Of a stretch of DNA of 64,000 bases, positions 42,996-52,109 are shown piece after piece. Positions within the stretch are counted from its first letter, which is position 1. Every line of letters begins with the position of its first letter. The notes beneath the pieces are model-generated. The model was not told the DNA's origin, searched no databases, and worked only from the letters and a program-made list of their open reading frames with translations. The DNA is from Bacillus sp. AFS037270 (GTDB taxonomy: Bacteria > Bacillota > Bacilli > Bacillales_B > DSM-18226), in the NCBI RefSeq assembly GCF_002585305.1, contig NZ_NUNF01000038.1:60597-124596 (forward strand). The letters run 5' to 3'. Both the position numbers and the translations under genes were made by a program.

Positions 42996-44036
42996 CTAAA
43001 TCCCTACCATGATTTTAATGACATCTTTATTGTATAAAGCTTCATTTATTCCCTCGATGATTTGCTCCAAGGCAATGGTTTTGGTAATGATCTCATGAGG
43101 GTTAAAGAGGCCATTTTTAATTAGTTGTATCGCCTGCTGCCAAGTTCCATAGCTACCTGCATATGAACCCACAATGGTAAGCTCTTTACTAAAAATATCA
43201 AAAGGCTTTATATCGATAGCAGCATCTGCCGGCGCAGCTCCATACGCGATTAAGGTTCCACCGCGTCTGACCATTTCAAATGCCTGTCTATAAGTATACG
43301 AGGATCCCACCGCCTCAAATACAAAATCAGCCCCTCTTCCTTCTGTTAGCTCCTTTACGGCCTCAATGGGGTTTTCTTGGCCGGCATGGATGACATGGTC
43401 TACACCTATTGCTTTAGCCTTTTCAATCCGGCTTTGATTGAGCTCGGTGAGGATGACTTGCGCGGCCCCATTTAATTTTGCCAGCTTTCCTAAGGCCAAA
43501 CCCATAGGGCCTGCACCAATGATCGCTACCGAGCTGCCTATGGTCATCCTGGCCCGCTCTAAACCGTGAATGGCACAAGCAAGCGGTTCTATATAAGCCG
43601 CTTTTTCCCAATCCATTTCATCTGGCAAAGTATAGATATTTCCTTGCGGTACCTTTACATACTCTGCAAAGGCACCGTCCACATGAACACCGATTTGCTT
43701 AATAGATTCACATAGTAACTTCTGACCAACACGGCAAAAATAACAATGATTACAACTTATATTTATATCCGCGGTAACTTTGGCCCCAATAGCAACAGAT
43801 TTCACCTGTTTTCCTACATTTACGATTTCTCCCGAAAACTCGTGACCCATAATAAGGGGAAACGGAGCTGGGAAGTGGCCCTTAAAAATATGAGGATCAG
43901 TCCCGCAAATACCGCATTTTTTCACCCTAATTATAACCTCATCTTCCGAAATTTCCGGGATAGGGACTTCTTCCAAACTTAATTCTTCCTTCTTATGAAG
44001 GACAGCTGCCAACATCCTTTGACTCAAATCAATCAC
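42996..44036 (-). CDS. Zinc-dependent alcohol/polyol dehydrogenase 1
   Basis: A 346-residue MDR dehydrogenase with both zinc sites. Catalytic: CGICGTDPHIFKGHF and GHEFSGE. Structural: CNHCYFCRVGQKLLC. The NAD fold has VAIIGAGPMGLALGKLAKLN. The arrangement resembles sorbitol/xylitol and threonine dehydrogenases. The annotated GTG start has a poor ribosome site; a TTG three codons later (44027) with GGGTGA 5 bases before is equally likely. Converges with AraC 1. Likely oxidises a polyol to a keto-sugar. Confidence 0.85.
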   Translation of the reverse strand: MIDLSQRMLAAVLHKKEELSLEEVPIPEISEDEVIIRVKKCGICGTDPHIFKGHFPAPFPLIMGHEFSGEIVNVGKQVKSVAIGAKVTADINISCNHCYFCRVGQKLLCESIKQIGVHVDGAFAEYVKVPQGNIYTLPDEMDWEKAAYIEPLACAIHGLERARMTIGSSVAIIGAGPMGLALGKLAKLNGAAQVILTELNQSRIEKAKAIGVDHVIHAGQENPIEAVKELTEGRGADFVFEAVGSSYTYRQAFEMVRRGGTLIAYGAAPADAAIDIKPFDIFSKELTIVGSYAGSYGTWQQAIQLIKNGLFNPHEIITKTIALEQIIEGINEALYNKDVIKIMVGI

Positions 44037-44185
44037 CCGCCATAATTTCTCATAACCAGTTACTGTTAATTTCTTTCTATAGTAATCTTATTAAAATTTA
44101 AATTATAAGAAAATTAAGTATATTGATGTATTTATATACTATATTGGGGATTTATGTGTTTTTTATAGTCATTTGACACCAAAAG

Positions 44186-44207
44186 AGGCTTCTCGAGTGA
44201 GAAGCCT
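44186..44207. terminator. Bidirectional terminator
   Basis: AGGCTTCTC, GAGT, GAGAAGCCT is a perfect 9-bp stem with A-run before and TTTTTAA after. It ends the araC 2 transcript on the minus strand (TTTTGG trailer). Confidence 0.85.
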
Positions 44208-44217
44208 TTTTAAAATG

Positions 44218-45108
44218 TTATTCTACTGTTATGGCGTTTATTACATGACGACCAACAAACATACTGGGTTCTAACGATTGAGATGCCTCCCGTTTTGAAC
44301 TAATTTCACTTTTTCTGTATTTACCTGGTGGAGTCCCTGTCACCTTTTTAAAAAGTAGATTAAAATAATTTGGATTTTCGTATCCAATCATAGCAGCAAT
44401 TTCTTTTACAGACAGATTAGAATGCTTCAGCAACCGTTTTGCCTCTTCTATGCGACACTGAATCAAATAATGTATAGGAGGCATCCCCACTTCCTCTTTA
44501 AAAATATGCGCTAAATGGTAGGGGCTTACATAAACTAGATTGGCTAAATGGTTTAAAGTCAGCTCTTGTCTGAAATTCTCTTCTATATATTTTTTTACAT
44601 CAAAGCATATTGAAGAAACGGATTGGTGATCTGAATTTTTCAGGAGGCGAGTAATTTTAATAATAGCTGCTTGCAATATGGAAGAAATGACATCTTGGTA
44701 TCCAGCATGTTGGGTACGATATTCCCTTAATATAATATTTAAATAGTTATTTATCTCCATTTTTTCTTCTTGTAAATGAATAATAGGAAAATTATTTGAA
44801 TTTGTGAACCAACCCTTATCATTACCATTGATATGCAGATTTGACATATTTAAATATATCGCTTTAAAAGATTCATCCGTGTATGGTTTTCTTTCGATAG
44901 GACTAAACGGATGAAGAATAATAAGATCTCCCCCTTGCACGATAAATGGTTTGTTTTCAAAAACAAATTCTACACACCCCTCTTGAATATAGATAATCTC
45001 TGTAAAATGAGAATCAGAATGTTTTTTATCCCCATTGGTTTTTTTTTCATTTATTTCTTTAATCGTAATTAACCGGGGAGTATTTAAAAGAATTGCAGAG
45101 TATTCCAT
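44218..45108 (-). CDS. AraC-family transcriptional regulator 2
   Basis: A 296-residue regulator similar to AraC 1. The cupin-like N-terminus has DSHFTEIIYIQEGCVEFVFE and FIVQGGDLIILHPFSPIER. The C-terminal double helix-turn-helix has TLNHLANLVYVSPYHLAHIF and VKEIAAMIGYENPNYFNLLF. AAAGGAGG lies 14 bases before the ATG, slightly long. It is downstream of the orphan sugar-binding lipoprotein but separated from it by a terminator. It probably responds to the ligand of that system. Confidence 0.86.
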   Translation of the reverse strand: MEYSAILLNTPRLITIKEINEKKTNGDKKHSDSHFTEIIYIQEGCVEFVFENKPFIVQGGDLIILHPFSPIERKPYTDESFKAIYLNMSNLHINGNDKGWFTNSNNFPIIHLQEEKMEINNYLNIILREYRTQHAGYQDVISSILQAAIIKITRLLKNSDHQSVSSICFDVKKYIEENFRQELTLNHLANLVYVSPYHLAHIFKEEVGMPPIHYLIQCRIEEAKRLLKHSNLSVKEIAAMIGYENPNYFNLLFKKVTGTPPGKYRKSEISSKREASQSLEPSMFVGRHVINAITVE

Positions 45109-45214
45109 GCCCTTGCCGTATGCCTCCTTTCATTATAAATAACACTAAGTAGTCCTTTTTGACCAAAGGTAGACTTTGACTGCTTTTTAATAAATAAGGA
45201 GTTTTTCTTAAAAA

Positions 45215-45240
45215 AAGAGGCTCTAAAAATTGAGCCTCTT
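45215..45240. terminator. Bidirectional terminator after the orphan binding protein
   Basis: AAGAGGCTC and GAGCCTCTT form a 9-bp stem. T-runs flank it on both strands (nine T on plus, seven on minus). Confidence 0.9.
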
Positions 45241-45256
45241 TTTTTTTCAGCTGTTG

Positions 45257-46435
45257 TTATTTTGCTGCACCTTGAATAGATTTTGGTGCCTCTTGGTGGT
45301 AAACAAGTTTCCATGCACCTAATACATTTTCTTTCGTTACATTTAAAGCGGGAACGGCTACATAAGCAGGTGCTTCTTTACCAAGTATAGAATAACCGGC
45401 TAAAATTGCTTCTGAAATCCCCTGGTCATATGGCAGCTGGGCACCTAGACCTTTAATCAAACCATTTGATGCAATGTCTAAAGCTACGTTTGTCCCTAAA
45501 TCAATGGTCGTAATGACAAAATCTTTCTTTCCTGCAGTACGGGCTGCTGCTAATGCACCTTCAGCTGGAACGTCCCAAACGACAAACATTCCATCAAGGT
45601 CACGATTTTTGGTAAGCATACCTGATGCTACTTTTTCCCCATCGTTAGGGCCAATGATTCCGCCGCGTTCAACGATTTTGATTTTCGGATATTTTTCTTT
45701 GATTGTTTTTTCAAAGGCTTCTGTACGCTGTTTGGTCACAAAGTAATCAGCATCATGATAGATTACGCCGATCTTCCCTTTTCCACCAAGCTGTTTCGCC
45801 ATGATTTCAGCTGCTTGAACACCATTGCCATAGTTGTCTGCAGATACAACGCTCACATAATCCTTGCCGGCTTCTAATCCTTTTGGTTTATTATCCATGA
45901 ACACGACTTTGACTCCTGCATCTGCCGCTTTCTTAAAAGCGGATGCAGTTGAAACAGGGTCTACTGGTATCCCCACGATAATATCCGGCTTTTTAGCTAA
46001 AACTGTTTCGATGTCGGATACTTGTTTTTCAGCCTTAAACTGGGCATCAGTAACAGCTACGACTTTAATTCCCATCTTTGCAAAAGTTGCTTTTAAGCCA
46101 TTGATTTGTGCTGTTGCCCAGTCATTACCAGCATAGTGCATAACAATCGCCGCTTTGTATTTGCCTTCTTTAATCTTTTGTACTTCTTCTTCCGTAAGCT
46201 TCAACGTTTTTGCAGAAACGGCCGCTTCCCCACTTGGACCTTTACTTAAAATCTCTTGGTCAGGGATATCTTGGTTTATCGTTATTGGACCTGAAACTAC
46301 TGCCGTTTCTTCTGTTTTAGTGCTCTCTGTCTCTTTGCTTCCGCTGCTAGTTGTGCTGCTTTCCTTCCCGCACCCGACAAGTGCGATACTAGTAATAAAT
46401 AGAATCATAGTGATAATAGACAGTAACTTTTTCAT
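45257..46435 (-). CDS. Orphan sugar-binding lipoprotein (RbsB-like, with N-terminal linker)
   Basis: About 392 residues. The lipoprotein signal peptide ends SIALVGC with C22 lipidated. A Ser/Thr/Glu-rich spacer leads to an unusual conserved linker: GPSGEAAVSAKTLKLTEEEV, then QKIKEGKYKAAIVMHYAG. The binding fold follows (IIVGIPVDPVSTASAFKKAA; VVSADNYGNGVQAAEIMA). The ATG at 46435 follows GGGGGCTAATC. No permease or ATPase is adjacent. It is the closest relative in the window to the C-terminal domain of the hybrid kinase at 57064. One LacI-type operator lies 94 bases upstream. Confidence 0.86.
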   Translation of the reverse strand: MKKLLSIITMILFITSIALVGCGKESSTTSSGSKETESTKTEETAVVSGPITINQDIPDQEILSKGPSGEAAVSAKTLKLTEEEVQKIKEGKYKAAIVMHYAGNDWATAQINGLKATFAKMGIKVVAVTDAQFKAEKQVSDIETVLAKKPDIIVGIPVDPVSTASAFKKAADAGVKVVFMDNKPKGLEAGKDYVSVVSADNYGNGVQAAEIMAKQLGGKGKIGVIYHDADYFVTKQRTEAFEKTIKEKYPKIKIVERGGIIGPNDGEKVASGMLTKNRDLDGMFVVWDVPAEGALAAARTAGKKDFVITTIDLGTNVALDIASNGLIKGLGAQLPYDQGISEAILAGYSILGKEAPAYVAVPALNVTKENVLGAWKLVYHQEAPKSIQGAAK

Positions 46436-46528
46436 GATTAGCCCCCTATTGAGCATCGAATTTTTTTAACACTTTGATTAAAATATCGAATTTTACTTGT
46501 TGTTATGTATCACATCCTCTCTCTGAGT

Positions 46529-46542
46529 GTAATCGATTACAT
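46529..46542. promoter_or_regulatory. LacI-type operator, site 8
   Basis: Exact TGTAATCGATTACA upstream of the orphan binding-protein gene. Confidence 0.65.
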
Positions 46543-46697
46543 TTTTTTATTAATTAAAAATTATTTTTTACTGTTTTTCTTTAGGTGATCATGTTTTCTA
46601 TTAAAAAGGTTTTAAGTATTTGAATAGATTTACTGGGCGAACCAGTTGCAATTAAACGCCTGCATCCGCCCCGATTATATTTTTTTCAATTAGGTTA

Positions 46698-47540
46698 TTA
46701 CTTACATCCAATTCCTTTTAACTTTTCTGTCAAGTAATCAATGGATGTTTTTGCATACCAATCAGGATCTGCTTTTCTAGTACCAAATCCAATTTCCATT
46801 GAGAGGTAGCCCTTGTAATCGATTTCCTTTAATGCTTTTAATACGGAATCCCAATTTACCGTTCCTTGTCCAGGCGGTAAACGATCGTCATCCGAAATAT
46901 GAACATGATGCAACTTATCTTTCATTTTATAAACATAATCACTCGGTACTTCATTACGATATAGGGCATGGAACGTATCAAACATCACTTTCACATTGGA
47001 TTCACCTGATTCTTCTGCCAACTGCAGGGCATCATCTGCCGATTCAATTAAATTACAATCAGCAGCTTGAGGTTCAACTACTAATGTGATTCCAAGGTCT
47101 TTCGCATATTTTGCCACATCTTGCAAACCTTCGCGGCTATACTTCCATGCTTCTTGTTTGTTCATACCAAAACCAAACCAGCCGGCAAGCCACATCACAG
47201 TTGGGCATTCCCAGTCATGCGCTAAACGAATGACTTCCTTATAATGATTGATCGTAAATTCACGCTCTTCTTTCAAAGCTGAACTTGGATTCACTCCAGG
47301 TCCTCCTCCAGGTGCGGGAAGCATAGCAGCTACATTAAGATTATTTCTTTTTAAATGCTGAAGAATTTCCTTACGTCTTTGTGTGGATAGATAATCAGGC
47401 CATGCATGCGGACTCGCACAACCTATTTCAATTCCATCATATCCAAATGCAGCAATTCGACTAATCACTTCTTCCAATGGATAAAAGGGCAACATGGATG
47501 GAAAAGAATTATAAACCCAAGTATTAAATGAAAGTTTCAT
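46698..47540 (-). CDS. TIM-barrel sugar phosphate isomerase/epimerase
   Basis: About 280 residues when started at the ATG at 47540, which has AGGAGGATCAAAAA upstream; the longer frame is unsupported. Likely metal residues are the glutamate of LVVEPQAADCN, the aspartate and histidine of MFDTFHALYRNE, the histidine of VHISDDDRLPPGQGTVNW and the glutamate of SMEIGFG. The DDRLPPGQG loop resembles IolI/hydroxypyruvate-isomerase type enzymes. It follows the zinc dehydrogenase by 56 bases in one operon and may isomerise the keto-sugar that enzyme produces. Confidence 0.82.
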   Translation of the reverse strand: MKLSFNTWVYNSFPSMLPFYPLEEVISRIAAFGYDGIEIGCASPHAWPDYLSTQRRKEILQHLKRNNLNVAAMLPAPGGGPGVNPSSALKEEREFTINHYKEVIRLAHDWECPTVMWLAGWFGFGMNKQEAWKYSREGLQDVAKYAKDLGITLVVEPQAADCNLIESADDALQLAEESGESNVKVMFDTFHALYRNEVPSDYVYKMKDKLHHVHISDDDRLPPGQGTVNWDSVLKALKEIDYKGYLSMEIGFGTRKADPDWYAKTSIDYLTEKLKGIGCK

Positions 47541-47596
47541 TTTTTGATCCTCCTCAAAAATTAAGTCATAAAGCAAATTTTTGTTATTCAATGTGA

Positions 47597-48631
47597 TTAT
47601 TCCCAAACAAACACAGCTTTTTCTGTCTTTCTTTCGTCAAACAAACGGAAAGCTGTTTCCGCTTCTTCCAATTTAAATTGGTGAGTAACCAACTTTTCTA
47701 CAGGCAGATTCTTTCTAACAATAAACTCCGCAATTTCATCAAATTCTTGAATTGGGAAGTACCAAGAACCCATTACAGAAATCTGTTTTCGAATTAATTG
47801 CGCACTTGGTTTGATTGTCGTCTCTTTACTTTCCCCGATAAAAGCGACACGTCCATGTGCTCTCACGCAATCTAATGCATCATTCTCACCGTAAGGGCTT
47901 CCGGAACAATCAATCGCAGCATCTGCACCAAGACCCTTTGTAATACGAGCGATTTCTTCTTGAACATTCATTGTTTTACCATTGATGGTATAATCCGCAC
48001 CCAATTCCTTCGCAAGCTCCAAGCGCTCATCAAGCATATCAACAGCAATAACGGTTGCGCCTAATCCTTTGGCGATCATCACACCCGCACCGCCCATAGG
48101 ACCCATTCCAAAAATAACGAGATAATCTCTACCGGAAATTCCTAATCTCTTTTGTGCGTGATAAAGGGTTCCAACAGCGTCGGTTGAAACAGCGGCCGTT
48201 ACGAAACTCATGCTATCTGGCAATCTCATACAGTTTTCAGCTGGAACGACCATGTACTCTGCGTCACCACCGTGAGAGTCAAAGCCGATACATTTAAACT
48301 CTTTGCAGAACATTTTGTAGCCGCTCTTACAATGTGCACATTCACCACAGCCAAGAGCTAAGTAAACAGCAACTCTGTCACCCGCTTTGTAATTGGAAAC
48401 GCCAGCTCCTACTTCCGTGATAACTCCTGCAGGTTCATGCCCTGGTACCGTGCATCCGCATTTTGTTCCTTCAAAAACGGAAGTTCCATAATATAAGCTC
48501 ATATCGCTTCGGCAGATCGCTGATGCTTTTAACTGAACTAATACTTCCCCTTGGCCAGGCGTTGGAATTTCAACCTGGCGAATCTCTACCTTTTTATCTC
48601 CTGGAAAAAATACAGCATTCATTATTGTCAT
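47597..48631 (-). CDS. Zinc-dependent alcohol/polyol dehydrogenase 2
   Basis: About 344 residues. Catalytic zinc region SAICRSDMSLYYGTSVFEG with VPGHEPAG; structural zinc cysteines CGECAHCKSGYKMFC. The Rossmann segment is YLVIFGMGPMGGAGVMIAKG. The ATG at 48631 is chosen because GGAGG lies 7 bases upstream. It differs clearly from dehydrogenase 1 (42996), for example in an extra Cys pair TKCGC after the first ligand. It lies in an operon with the isomerase at 46698, so it probably oxidises the substrate that enzyme then rearranges. Confidence 0.84.
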   Translation of the reverse strand: MTIMNAVFFPGDKKVEIRQVEIPTPGQGEVLVQLKASAICRSDMSLYYGTSVFEGTKCGCTVPGHEPAGVITEVGAGVSNYKAGDRVAVYLALGCGECAHCKSGYKMFCKEFKCIGFDSHGGDAEYMVVPAENCMRLPDSMSFVTAAVSTDAVGTLYHAQKRLGISGRDYLVIFGMGPMGGAGVMIAKGLGATVIAVDMLDERLELAKELGADYTINGKTMNVQEEIARITKGLGADAAIDCSGSPYGENDALDCVRAHGRVAFIGESKETTIKPSAQLIRKQISVMGSWYFPIQEFDEIAEFIVRKNLPVEKLVTHQFKLEEAETAFRLFDERKTEKAVFVWE

Positions 48632-48714
48632 TGTACTGCCTCCAATCATTCATCATTAATTTTGAAAAACAATTATCCTATCATATTTCCTTGAAATGAG
48701 CTGCGGGAGGGAAC

Positions 48715-48757
48715 AGCCCCTCCCTTTGGAAGCAAGAGAACCGTCCCCATGCTTCCA
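48715..48757. repeat. Paired inverted repeats after cassette copy 3
   Basis: GGAGGG...CCCTCC (about 48705-48723) and GGAAGCA...TGCTTCC (about 48728-48756) form two adjacent stems. Neither has a U-run on the minus strand. The loop text GAACCGTCCCC resembles GGGGGACGGTTCC near 10870 after cassette copy 1, so this may be a dispersed repeat. Confidence 0.4.
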
Positions 48758-48762
48758 AAAAA

Positions 48763-49734
48763 TTAAGCCCACCACATCTCGGTAATTTTCTCCTTGAACA
48801 TGGCCCCTTTTAAGAGAGTAATAGCTTTGCTTAGTCCCTCGTCGGTGGAAGCAAGCATATCTTCATGTTCGATGGAAATGACATAATCGTATCCGACCGC
48901 TCGAAGGGCACTTACTATGTCTTTCCACATTTTTTCGTCCGAGCCGTATCCGACTGATCTAAATGTCCAAGAGCGGTCTAAAATTTGGCTATAATGCTTT
49001 GTATCTAAAACACCATTAATCTTGATATTTGCTTGATCTAAATAAGTGTCCTTCGCATGGAAATGGAAAATCGCATTTTCCCTGCCAAGCTTTTTGATGG
49101 CCTCGACCGGGTCAATTCCTTGCCAAACAAGGTGGCTCGGATCAAAGTTTGCACCAATGTTTTCGCCGGCATGCTCCCTTAACTTTAGTAGAGTTTCAGG
49201 ATTATAAACTACAAATCCTGGGTGCATCTCAAAAGCTATTTGATTAATGCCGTGCAACTTCGCGAATTTTGCTTCCTCTTTCCAATAAGGAATAACGACT
49301 TCGTTCCATTGCCAGTTCAGCACTTCTAAATATTCCGGAGGCCATGAGCATGTAACCCAGTTTGGATTTTTTGCACTTATATGATCACCCGGACAGCCGG
49401 AGAAGCCATTGATAACAGGAACTTCCAAAAGTTCTGCAAGTAATACCGTTTTTCGCCAAACGTCATGTGACTCTTGAGCAATGTTTACATTTGGATGAAG
49501 CGGGTTACCGTGGCAGCTTAAGCCGCTGATCGTTATTCCCCTAGTTTCAAGCGCTCTCAGGAATGATTTTCTTTTTTCAGGAGATTCAAGCAATTCATCC
49601 GGATTACAGTGATGATTGCCGGGATAATTCCCTGTCCCCAATTCAACGGCCTCCACACCCATGGCTGCCAGTTTATCCAACATTTCTTCAAAAGGCAGGT
49701 TCTGATACAAGGGGGTAAATACACCTAATTTCAC
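48763..49734 (-). CDS. TIM-barrel sugar phosphate isomerase/epimerase, cassette copy 3
   Basis: A 323-residue paralogue of 10885 and 31576 with the same metal-site motifs (AFEMHPGF, NFDPSHLVWQG, FHFHAKDT, SIEHEDM) and EMWWA end. The start is GTG overlapping the dehydrogenase stop by 4 bases, with the AGGAGGT site inside that gene. In this copy the pair lies downstream of importer 3, so all three cassettes have different transport partners. Confidence 0.85.
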   Translation of the reverse strand: MKLGVFTPLYQNLPFEEMLDKLAAMGVEAVELGTGNYPGNHHCNPDELLESPEKRKSFLRALETRGITISGLSCHGNPLHPNVNIAQESHDVWRKTVLLAELLEVPVINGFSGCPGDHISAKNPNWVTCSWPPEYLEVLNWQWNEVVIPYWKEEAKFAKLHGINQIAFEMHPGFVVYNPETLLKLREHAGENIGANFDPSHLVWQGIDPVEAIKKLGRENAIFHFHAKDTYLDQANIKINGVLDTKHYSQILDRSWTFRSVGYGSDEKMWKDIVSALRAVGYDYVISIEHEDMLASTDEGLSKAITLLKGAMFKEKITEMWWA

Positions 49735-50909
49735 GCAAGTACCTCCTTGCTAGCCTGAACCTTCACCCATTTCTGCTGCTGGTTACTTTCTAAGATTGCG
49801 TCTGTGATACACATCGAAAGGTGCCCGTCTGCAAATGTCGCAAAATTAGGCTTGTCTGTTTTCAGACTTTTGCCGTCGCGAACAAATGTGTAGAAATTGA
49901 ACATCATATTTTTCAATGCATCCGGCCAGCCTTCATTATGCCCTCCAGGATGATGAATAGCAGACCTTGCCTCCGGTAAAAACAACGCCGGATCCGCTAA
50001 TAGAACTTCATTTGCTTTATCCCGGTACCCAATCCATAGCTTCTCAGGTTCTTCTTGGTTCCAGAAAATCGAGCTTTTGCTTCCGTTAATCTCAAAGCTT
50101 AGTCGATTTTTCCGTCCAGCACTTACTTGAGATACCGTAAAAACGCCTCTTGATCCATCTTCAAACCGGACAAGCACGGATGCATAGTCTTCTGTATTAA
50201 TTGGTACATCATCATATTGCATATCTTCCGCCGTCTGTGCCCCGAAAGTTGCTACGTTTCCTGTCGGTTTCTTTCTTACTGGAACAACAGTTGCTAAATC
50301 GGCAAAAACTTCGACAATCCTTTTGCCTGTTACAAATTGGACGGTATCACACCAATGGGAACCAATGTCCGCTACTGCGCGTGACTTTCCGCCTACTTCC
50401 GGCGCCAAACGCCAGTTGTAGTCTGTTTCATATAATAACCAGTCCTGCAAGTAGCTTCCGTGAACCAAGTTCACTTTCCCAAGATCACCTTCAGTGATTT
50501 TCGCTTTTAAGTTTTGTACACTCGCATGCTGTCTGTAATTAAAGTTCACCGCATGGATGACACCTTGCTTTTCTGCTAACTCCAACAATTCTGCTGATTC
50601 ATCACTGTTCATAGCCAGTGGTTTCTCCGAGACAACATGCTTTCCAGCTAAAATGATCTCTTTGTTGATGGCAAAATGAAGATGATTTGGTGTACAGTTG
50701 TGCACGACCTGGATTTCGCTGTCTTTCAGCATTTCTTGGTAATCACCATAGGCTTTCGGGATTCCAAGTTCGGCTGCTTTTTTTTCAGCAGCTTCCTGAC
50801 TTGTTTCTGCCAAACCAACTACTTCTACAAAGCCAAGTCTTCTGATGGCTTCAATATGGGTTGGCCCGATAAAACCAGTACCAATGATACCAACTTTAAT
50901 CTTCTTCAC
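49731..50909 (-). CDS. Gfo/Idh/MocA-family dehydrogenase, cassette copy 3
   Basis: A 392-residue close paralogue of 11853 and 32541. It has VGIIGTGFIGPTHIEAIRRL, SEKPLAMNSDESAELL, ADIGSHWCDTVQFVTGK and a KEVLA end. AGGAGGAAGAAAGGTGAAG precedes the ATG. The gene is separated from the importer-3 permease by a small repeat array (50990-51113). Presumed NAD(P)-dependent oxidation of a sugar, inositol or glycoside. Confidence 0.85.
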   Translation of the reverse strand: MKKIKVGIIGTGFIGPTHIEAIRRLGFVEVVGLAETSQEAAEKKAAELGIPKAYGDYQEMLKDSEIQVVHNCTPNHLHFAINKEIILAGKHVVSEKPLAMNSDESAELLELAEKQGVIHAVNFNYRQHASVQNLKAKITEGDLGKVNLVHGSYLQDWLLYETDYNWRLAPEVGGKSRAVADIGSHWCDTVQFVTGKRIVEVFADLATVVPVRKKPTGNVATFGAQTAEDMQYDDVPINTEDYASVLVRFEDGSRGVFTVSQVSAGRKNRLSFEINGSKSSIFWNQEEPEKLWIGYRDKANEVLLADPALFLPEARSAIHHPGGHNEGWPDALKNMMFNFYTFVRDGKSLKTDKPNFATFADGHLSMCITDAILESNQQQKWVKVQASKEVLA

Positions 50910-50989
50910 CTTTCTTCCTCCTGTTCAAAAGTTGATCGTGTTGTTCAAGGATGCAAATTTATAGACCTTATAGGGTCATTCCGCTTTTT

Positions 50990-51113
50990 TTGAAAAGAAT
51001 TCCGCCGCTTTTATCATTAATTCCGCCAATTTCCGAGGAAATTCTGCCAGTTTTCTCATTAATTCCGTCAATTTCCGGGGGAATTCCGCAGAATTTTGCT
51101 ATTATTTCGCGGA
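50990..51113. repeat. Three-copy imperfect repeat of about 42 bp
   Basis: TCATTAATTCCG-type blocks recur at 51014, 51056 and 51099 (42 and 43 bp apart). They alternate with AATTTCCGAGGAAATT and AATTTCCGGGGGAATT, which are near-palindromes. No reading frame. It lies between the importer-3 permease and cassette copy 3, inside the presumed transcript. Confidence 0.65.
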
Positions 51114-51128
51114 AACCTCTATTAAAAT

Positions 51129-52109
51129 TTACCTCTTCAACGCTTTCTTACCGAAAGCCACCGCCAAGATAATGATAATTCCTTTGATAATCATTTGCTG
51201 GCTGACATCAAGACCCATGATAATCAAACCATTGTTGATCGTACCAATCATTAAGGAACCAACAATAGTTCCGATAATCGTTCCTACACCGCCAAACAAG
51301 CTTGTTCCACCAAGAATAACCGCAGCGATAACAGAAAGCTCATCGCCTTCACCGAAGGAGAAACGTCCGGCATTCATACGGCCCGCATAGAGAAGACCAG
51401 CTAAACCAGCCATTAAACCCGTTGCAAGGAAAACTATTAGCTTGATTTTCATTGTCTTTACACCAGAGAATCTAGCCGCATTTTCGTTACCGCCTGTTGC
51501 CAATACCTGGCGGCCAAATGATGTCTTACGAAGTAATATATGGGCAATCACTGTAAATACTAGAGTCCAAATAAGTAAAACTGGAATTGGACCAATGTCC
51601 CCTGAACCAAAGATGAAATTGAAATTTGCGTCTACAATCGGAACTGGAGCAGTATCTGTAACCCACATCGCAGCACCTTTAACGGCTCCCATCGTTCCCA
51701 GTGTTACCAAGAAGGAAGGAATCGCTACTTTTGTAACAAGCAACCCATTGATTAATCCAACCACAAGTCCAGTACCTACACCACCGATGAGTCCACCAAT
51801 AATGCCATAACCCGCTTGGATGGCTAATGCACCGACTAGAGAAGAAAGGGCAGCAATGGAACCAACAGAAAGGTCAATCTCCCCTGTACTAATAACAAAT
51901 GTCATTGCCAACGCCATCAAAGAAATCGTCGCTGTTTGTCTAACAATGTTTAATAAGTTCCCTGAAGTTAAGAAACCTTCATCACTTAAGCTGATAGAAA
52001 AATAGATTAATACGCCCACGAAGGCAAAATAGACAATATAATTACGCCACTCGAATCCCTTCAATGAAGGAGTTGCTGGCTTTTGAATACTAGAAACCTT
52101 GGATTGCAT
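51129..52109 (-). CDS. Sugar ABC transporter permease (RbsC-like), importer 3
   Basis: A 326-residue BPD_transp_2 permease with LAMTFVISTGEIDLSVGSIA (GE rather than GG before IDLSVG) and GGTSLFGGVGTIIGTIVGSL. The ATG at 52109 has GAGGAGGAATTACAAT upstream and lies 20 bases inside the ATPase gene, so translation is coupled. It is the sole permease of importer 3. Confidence 0.88.
   Translation of the reverse strand: MQSKVSSIQKPATPSLKGFEWRNYIVYFAFVGVLIYFSISLSDEGFLTSGNLLNIVRQTATISLMALAMTFVISTGEIDLSVGSIAALSSLVGALAIQAGYGIIGGLIGGVGTGLVVGLINGLLVTKVAIPSFLVTLGTMGAVKGAAMWVTDTAPVPIVDANFNFIFGSGDIGPIPVLLIWTLVFTVIAHILLRKTSFGRQVLATGGNENAARFSGVKTMKIKLIVFLATGLMAGLAGLLYAGRMNAGRFSFGEGDELSVIAAVILGGTSLFGGVGTIIGTIVGSLMIGTINNGLIIMGLDVSQQMIIKGIIIILAVAFGKKALKR

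Noticed and set aside
45084..45314. 76-codon minus-strand frame across the terminator after the orphan binding protein
   Set aside because: It runs through a strong terminator hairpin and overlaps two real genes in other frames.
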